From: Microcebus murinus
Lineage: Eukaryota; Chordata; Mammalia; Primates; Cheirogaleidae
DNA: 64,000 nucleotides
Direction of reading: 5' to 3'
NCBI RefSeq assembly: GCF_040939455.1
Contig: NC_134115.1
Location: 22,328,727-22,392,726, forward strand
Position numbers and translations under genes: made by a program. Below are positions 30,510-64,000 of the stretch, in pieces. Within the stretch, counting starts at the first letter, position 1, and every line of letters begins with the position of its first letter. The notes below the pieces were generated by a model, which worked only from the letters and a program-made list of their open reading frames with translations, searched no databases and was not told the DNA's origin.

Positions 30510-31470
30510 ATACATTGGGAGAAAAAGAGACTGAAATTCAGCAATAGTTCGGGCGGAAGGATCAACGCAGATGAGAAAGACTGAGGGCCTGACTGAGGCA
30601 GCGGTGCTAAGGCTGGAAGACAGATTGAATTGATGTTTAGGAGAGAAAATTTGTAATTGATAAGACTAGCTTAGTCATTGGATGTAGACAGATAAAAAGA
30701 AAAACAGCACTCTTTTATTGTTTTGTGTCTTTTACCTGGTAAAGCATAAATAAAGCACGTAAAATATGCCCAGAAACGGTTCTTTAATAAGCAAGTCTCC
30801 ACAGCATTGTCTGGTCTTGATTTAATTTTATTTCCAATTTTAAAATTACTTTCTATGAACCAGAACCTACTCAGCTTTAACCCAGTCTCTGGGTGTATCT
30901 CCAGTCTATAAGGATTCTCTTAATATTTCCAATTTATTTGCAAACAGAAAACCAAAGGTGACTTTGTTTTCCAACCATGTATTTATCCATTTAGACATTG
31001 TTGTTCCCATAGTATTCAAAAGCAGTCTGACAATAATGTCGCATGACTAAGGACAAAGAAGGAAAGATGTCAAATCTCGCCAATACACAAGCATGAGCCT
31101 TCTTTTCATTGCAGGTCACATAGAGTAACGGCACAATTTTTCTTAGTATTCAAGGTCATCTTGACCTCATTCAACCTTTAACTGTGTATCATAAAAACAG
31201 GTTTTTCTTTTCTTGGAAAACGATTTCCAGGCTACAGAAAGAAATGTCAAATTCAGTCTGTCAGAGCTTTAAAATTATCAAGGAAGATGAACAACACAGT
31301 ATAAACAAAATTACTTGTTTTCTGTAAGCTAACTCTGTAATTTCAGGGATAAGAAATTCTTCCATTGATATGATAGCTATCTTATATGTATTTTTATATG
31401 TTTCTAAGAATTGAAAAGAGAACTATCAGGGCTTCAAATAGATTTTGAAGAGATAATTTTAAATGATCAG
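30510..31470. other. Intergenic, no gene seen
   Basis: AT-rich unique DNA between the hAT element and an Alu monomer. Confidence 0.5.
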
Positions 31471-31616
31471 GTCAGGCTTGGTGTCTCAGGCTTGTAATCC
31501 CAGCACTTTGAGAGGCTGAGGTGAGAGAATTGCTTGAAGTTAGGAGTTTGAGACCAATCTGGGCAACATAGTGAGACCCCCGTCTCCACAAAAATAAAAC
31601 CTCAATTAAAAAAAAA
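31471..31616 (+). mobile_element. Alu monomer (FLAM-like)
   Basis: Single diverged arm from GGTCAGGCTTGGTGTCTCAG to an A tail. Confidence 0.7.
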
Positions 31617-31738
31617 AGTGCTCTCTGTGGGCAGCTCATTTGGACATATTTTCTAAAAAAATTTTTAAGTGATGAAAATTTCTGGAAGTATATCATATGT
31701 GTATGTGATATACATGATCTCTGGAGAAATTGTTTAAG

Positions 31739-32255
31739 ACAAAGTCAGCAAACTACAGCCTGTTGGCCAAATCTGGCCCATCACCTGTTTTTGGACTGCC
31801 ATGAGCTAAGAATAGTTTTTACATTTTTAAATGGTTGAAAAAAAATCAAAAGGAGAAGACAATTTTATGATTTGTGGAAATTATCTGAAATTCAAATTTC
31901 AGTGTCCATAAATAAAGTTTTATTGGAACACAATTCACCCATGCATTATGTTCTAGCTACATTCATGCTATGAAAGGAGAGCTGAGGGAGGGGTCAGAGG
32001 AGATGGGCAAAAACCTACCTAACCAGTACAATGTACACTATCTGAGTGACAGGCACACTTACAGTCATGACTCAAGCATTGCAAAAGTGATCCATGTAAT
32101 CAAAAAACATTTACACCCTCCTAATATTTTGAAATAAAAGAAAAAAAAAAAGAAAAGAAAACAGAGCTGAGTATTTATGACAGAGACCTTTTGGCCCACA
32201 AAGCCTAAGGTATTTACTGCCTGGCTTTTTCCAGAGACTGTTTGCTGATTCTAGT
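31739..32255. mobile_element. hAT-type DNA transposon, split by an L1 tail
   Basis: The left part contains GTCAGCAAACTACAGCCTG and AATAAAGTTTTATTGGAACA. The right part contains GACAGAGACC, TTGGCCCACAAAGCC and GTTTGCTGATTCTAG. Both are typical of a common mammalian Charlie-type MER element. The two parts are separated by an L1 insertion at 31987-32162. A weak flanking duplication (GTTTAAGA / GTTTTAGG) may be the hAT target site. Confidence 0.7.
31987..32162 (+). mobile_element. 5'-truncated L1 3' end inserted into hAT element
   Basis: About 176 bases ending TATTTTGAAATAAAAG plus an A-rich tail, flanked by AGAGCTGAG at 31978-31986 and 32163-32171. The text CAAAAGTGATCCATGTAATC matches L1-type 3' UTR tails. 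It dates after the hAT host element. Confidence 0.7.
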
Positions 32256-32554
32256 TTTAGGAACTTTTTTCTAAAGAAACACAAGCCTTCAGTAAACCGA
32301 AGACTTCCTCATGAAGATATCCTATGTCAGTGTTACGTTATGTTTAAACTAAAAAGAAAATGCATGAATAAAGATCATAGAACTGCCAGATGGAATGTTG
32401 ATATTACAGAATAAAATAACAGACATGGCTTTGTCACGTTTAGGATACCTTTTTTCCCACCTTATGTCAGCATAGCAAAGACATAAGAAGATCTGCTTTA
32501 GTGTCATTCTTTTTTTCTTTTATTTTTTAGGGTTGTTCTTGTTCCTTGAATCTT

Positions 32555-32750
32555 GATTAGCTTTTCATGACCTTGGGCTAGTTACCTAACCTCTTGGAAG
32601 CCTCAGCTTTCCTACAAAAGCAGGGAAATAAAGATAGCAACCTCATAGAGTGATGGTAAATATTAAGTAAGTGGAGTGATTTTTTTTAAAAGGAATTATT
32701 TAACTCAGTACCCGGTACACAGTGGGTGTGTAATAAATTTTATTATGATT
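32555..32750 (+). repeat. MIR
   Basis: GACCTTGGGCTAGTTACCTA and AGTACCCGGTACACAGTGGG. Confidence 0.7.
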
Positions 32751-33199
32751 ATCACCATCATCATCCAAAAAATGTCACTTTCACTTTCTGGTGTTCCACT
32801 CCTAAGTACTACCTGTAACTTCTGCTTTGACAAAGTGAGGGCTTGCTTGCATAATTTTGCATAGCAACAGCTCTTTTCTCGGTTATTACTATCTGCAGAA
32901 AAACTGTCCCCAGGTGCATGAGTCCCACTGAGCACTTGACAGGGGAGTGGAAAAAGGGTGGTCTAGGAAGTCTAGAAACAAAAACCACAGTGATGAGCAG
33001 TGCTGGAAGGGTGGGCTGCTGCCAGCAGCTTGTGAGCAGCACATTGGGATTTTTTCCATATTAGACTTTACTCTAGCTCTTTCTATGGAGAGTTCACGGT
33101 TTTGTGACAGGTTGTTGATGAAAGAAAGCTCTTCTAATTTATTAGTTAAGTCTTCTTTCAGAGTAGATGAAGCTTTTGTCATTTTATCCCATTTTATGT

Positions 33200-34047
33200 T
33201 AGGTTAACCTGCCATTTTATTTTTTTTTAATTATTATTACTTGTTGTCTTAGATGATGTTTCCTACAAGAAAAGGTCTCAGAAAATCATGAGGGTACAAT
33301 TCTTGAAAACTTGGTGATTTCTTTCTCCCTGGGCTTGCTGTGGCCTGTCCCCTGCCTGAATTTTCCCTGCCCTTAGAATCACGATGACTCTGGATTACTG
33401 CAGGGGAACCAGAGCCCCGGGGAACTCATGGTTCCTCAGCGATGATGCTACTTCTCTTTTCTTTCCTCAACTCTAAATACATCCTGAGCAATTTCAGCAG
33501 GGTTGGTTTCTTCTGCTCACCTGGAGCGGTCTGGACTCAGTTGAGAAGAACTCTCTTTTCTTGGCTCTTACAAAACAAATCTCTACCTACAAACAACTAA
33601 AGGGGTAGAAAAAATCCCCCCAAGCCCAACAACTCTTTCACACCCCGATTACCCCCATAATTAATTAAAGAAAAATCAGAATACCAGAAGGCAGTAGACG
33701 TCTGTACAATACAGTTTGGAAACAGAATTTCTATAGATGCACTGTGCCGTTTTTGTTTTTAATCACATAAAAGAGTTTGTGCAAATCTCACTTGTTTTCA
33801 CTTCTTGCATTTTGTGTCTTGACATATTGTTTTGAGGAAAATGCCTCTGAATTTTATCCTTGCTGCTTAATTATGGTTGAATGGGAGCTGTTCATTGAGT
33901 CTAGCCACTCAAAAGAAGAACAAAATATTCCTTACATATTCCATTTGGACTCATGCTTAAGAAGACAAATACTGACACTCAGGCCTCAGCCTGGTGTGTA
34001 ATGCACACAGGTAGGCCTGCCAGTGCAATGGGGTGGGGGGCGTCCAT
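33200..34047 (-). other. PCSK5: PCSK5 isoform B 3' UTR (extent uncertain)
   Basis: Mostly non-repetitive sequence follows the stop on the minus strand, consistent with UTR. Candidate signals on that strand are an ATTAAA near 33755 and an AATAAA at 33216-33221, about 830 bases past the stop. The end cannot be fixed from sequence alone. Confidence 0.45.
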
Positions 34048-61564
<27,517 letters not shown>

Positions 61565-62039
61565 CTGTGGGCGTGGTGGGGGAGCAAACAGAGAGTGAGA
61601 CAGGGAGGGCCAGGGCGCCCCTAGAAAGGGTGTTCACGTTCCTTCCACATGTCTTCCAGAGATTTCTATCCAAGGGTGTGGGGCCATGATTTGGGGACAG
61701 CCCTTGGGCTCTGGGGTCGAACATTCTTGTTGCGAAATGAGAGAAAATGGCTGTTTACTTTCTCTGTAATACCCAGAAAGTGCCTTCTGCAGCAGCCACC
61801 TCAGAAATATCAGAAAGGCTCACTATGATGCCCCAAGCTGCAACAAGATAAGAACAAGCAATGCAGCAGCAGCACAGTTCCACGTGCTGGAAAGTGGCTT
61901 TCCAGCCGTCACAGTGCCTGTTGCTATGGTCCTCCACTCACCTCCTAAATGCCCTGGGCTTCTCGCTAATACTGCAGCTGTTGCAATGTATTATAGTTGC
62001 CCATTGACAGACAAGGCCAATTTTGTATTTATTTTTGAA

Positions 62040-62410
62040 TGCACGGTGCCAATGAGAGGGCCTGGCATATCATAGGCACTCAATAAATATGTTTGTTAGA
62101 CAAATAAAATAACAACTCACTCCCATCTCTGGGTTTTAGCAGTTGCCATTCTCTCTGCCTAGAATTCTCTTCTCCCAGACATATATACGTGGTCTGCTTC
62201 CTCCCTCTCTCAGCAATATCTTTTGGGACATCTCTCAAGTTTCAACTCCATCTTGCCCATCTTCCTGGTTCCCTTCTCTTGACTTAACAACTGCAGCGTC
62301 TGACTTCCCTGAAAGAATGTGAGCTCCGCAAAGGCGAGATTCTGCCTGTATCACTCCCTGATGTTGCCCAGGCCTGGAAGAGTACATGTGCTCAGGTGAT
62401 TCTAATGGAT
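62040..62410 (+). repeat. L2 3'-end fragments
   Basis: GGCCTGGCATATCATAGGCA with CTCAATAAATATGTTTGTTA, then an L2-like AATGTGAGCTCCGCAAAGGC with a Cys/Pro-rich-looking lead. Two adjacent pieces. Confidence 0.55.
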
Positions 62411-62529
62411 GACCAGGGGCCTTTCTCAAAGGGATAAGTAAATCAGATAAAACGCACTTTGAGACCCATAAAGCTCTCTGTGTCGTAAATTACTTCGATT
62501 ACTGAACAGCCGAGAAAGGCCAGAAGAGG

Positions 62530-62720
62530 AGCCTCCGTGCCTGCCCTAGTACGGCAGGGTCAAGATGGCGCCGCGGGCCTTGGCTGCGTCTTCAACGTCT
62601 CCTTGCAGCCGGCCCCGGGTTCCATAGCTGCCCCACGTGCTGACTCCCGCCTCCTCTGCAGGCAGGCACAGCCGCCCACCTTGACGTCCGCGCTCTGTCA
62701 CAAGCAGGCAGGTGGGCACT
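62530..62720. promoter_or_regulatory. Short CpG-rich block with a YY1-like motif, in a PCSK5 intron
   Basis: About 190 bases with many CpG, unlike the AT-rich flanks. AAGATGGCGCC at 62563-62573 matches the YY1/5'-TOP-promoter-type motif. No Alu accounts for it. It could be an internal promoter, an enhancer, or a decayed GC-rich insertion. No gene is recognised in it. Confidence 0.3.
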
Positions 62721-63404
62721 GACACTAAATAGTGCTCTACATAAAGCACAGAAAGTGGCATATCCAGATCCCAAGGCTGAGCAGAAAGCCTCCAGGAGGG
62801 AGGCGAGTCCTCCTCTTCTACCAAAACCACCCCCCTGTGTCCCAGGGTGTGGGTGGCCCAAGGCTTCTCCATGAAAGGCTGTTAGGGGGACTGCCTCGGG
62901 GTCTCCCCCTCACGCCTGCTGGGTGGAAACGCAGGGGCTGAAGTATCTCTGGCTGCCCCATTGCCACGGATCCTGGGGCTCTGGCAAAACCCCTCTCCCC
63001 CAGAACTCTTCGTTCATTTGCTTGAGAATTCCTCTAGTCATGCACAATTTATTTCATCTTTCTATTCTCTGGTAAATAATAAGAGGCAAACAATTTACAC
63101 CCAGTTAAAATACAAGGAGGCGTGGATAACAGCAGAGCCTTTCTCCAATGTGTTGGGACTGAAGTGCCTAGTGGGAGACGGACTGGGGGCCTCCGAACAG
63201 GAGATGAGGAGGAGGAAGGAGCAGAGCTTTGGGGCGGGGGTAGGGCAGACAATGGAGGGAGACAGAGGAGACCCAGCAAGTCCTCCTTGGCACAGTTTTC
63301 TTGCGCTATAAACTTATAATGGCTTGACATTTTAAGAAAAATCTCCCACTTGGGGTGACTTTTGAAGGCTCATCATCTCTGTTGTAAATCTTCACATGAG
63401 AATT

Positions 63405-63537
63405 CTTTTTTATTTTTTCTAGAGACAGAGCTTAGCTCTGTTGTCCAGGCTGATCTCGAACTCCTGGCCTTAAGTAGTCCTCCAGCCTCAGCTTCCCAAA
63501 TTGCTGAGATTACAGGTGTGAGCCACAGCATCAACCT
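63405..63537 (-). mobile_element. Alu monomer, reverse
   Basis: Single arm; TGAGAATTCTTTTT / TGAGAATTCCTTTT flank it, so it too inserted as a monomer. Confidence 0.8.
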
Positions 63538-64000
63538 GAGAATTCCTTTTGACCAGTAGTTCTTAGCCACTGGTGTGAGGATGGTCTGAAATTGTCCTTA
63601 CAGGGTTAAAAAGAATTACTTGCCAGGCTCTGGATAGAAACATAGTTATAATAATTTTTTTCCACCCTCCCTACCAGTTATAATCAAGCACTTATCTGAC
63701 TGCACTTTGGCCCACTACCTCATAGCTGCTTACTAACCGAAAGTCATGTAGCACTAAATACTGACCTTTGCAACCCCATCGTTCCTATAGATAGGATCTC
63801 TGATGTTAGAATTGTAAGGATTCTGTTTAATAATTGCTTAAGACATTTTTCAGATCCTGAATTCCAACTAGTTTGCAGACCCCCACAGGAGAACCAAATC
63901 AGCACGAGCATATAGTCATTCACCTCCCCATCCCATGATTTCCCCCAATCAATGATCCCCACGCCTTGGCCCCCTGCTCATCCTGACCCCTTAAAATTCC

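Larger units (their letters stand above)
61565..64000 (-). other. PCSK5 intron to the window edge
   Basis: No further PCSK5 exon recognised. L2 pieces, the CpG-rich block and one Alu monomer are listed separately; the remaining DNA is unassigned. Confidence 0.5.

Noticed and set aside
62235..62872. Possible additional PCSK5 exon
   Set aside because: No Cys-rich frame flanked by AG and GT was found; the frames have no family signature.

Overview
This window is nuclear DNA from a primate, almost certainly a strepsirrhine (lemur or loris group). Two vertebrate genes are recognisable from spliced exons, and about fifty dimeric Alu SINEs fill the space between them. Most Alus are a lemur-type form: the right arm reads as TTGGCCAATTAATTTCTTTC followed by a TATTTATAGTAGAGACGGGG-like stretch in reverse orientation, unlike human AluJ/S/Y. 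A well-defined piggyBac-like MITE with TTAA ends at 11.9-12.3 kb fits the mouse lemur (Microcebus) in particular, because recent piggyBac activity is published for that genus. The genus is an inference.

Layout. (1) 1-6.7 kb: the last two coding exons and 3' UTR of RFK (riboflavin kinase) on the + strand. (2) About 6.7-33 kb: a gene-free interval between two convergent genes, filled with Alus, ERV LTRs, hAT-type DNA transposons, L1/L2/MIR fragments and the piggyBac-like MITE. (3) 34.05-61.56 kb: six minus-strand exons of PCSK5, encoding the end of the long membrane-anchored isoform (PC5/6B): Cys-rich repeats, one transmembrane helix and an acidic cytoplasmic tail. All splice junctions are in phase and follow GT-AG. 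(4) Inside PCSK5 introns: a 5'-truncated processed pseudogene of BZW1 (45.9-48.7 kb) that keeps a long 3' UTR, and a 20-copy, 37-bp minisatellite (59.66-60.40 kb). (5) 61.6-64 kb: further PCSK5 intron, with a short CpG-rich block.

The tail-to-tail order RFK/PCSK5 matches the human 9q21.13 arrangement, so this is a conserved syntenic block. RFK makes FMN from riboflavin; PCSK5 is a secretory-pathway proprotein convertase; no functional link between them is visible here. I see no bacterial-type operons, CRISPR arrays, tRNA or rRNA genes. Nearly all other open frames are Alu-derived or chance. No new protein system is evident; the most notable items are the MITE, the minisatellite, several datable insertions with target-site duplications, and the retropseudogene.
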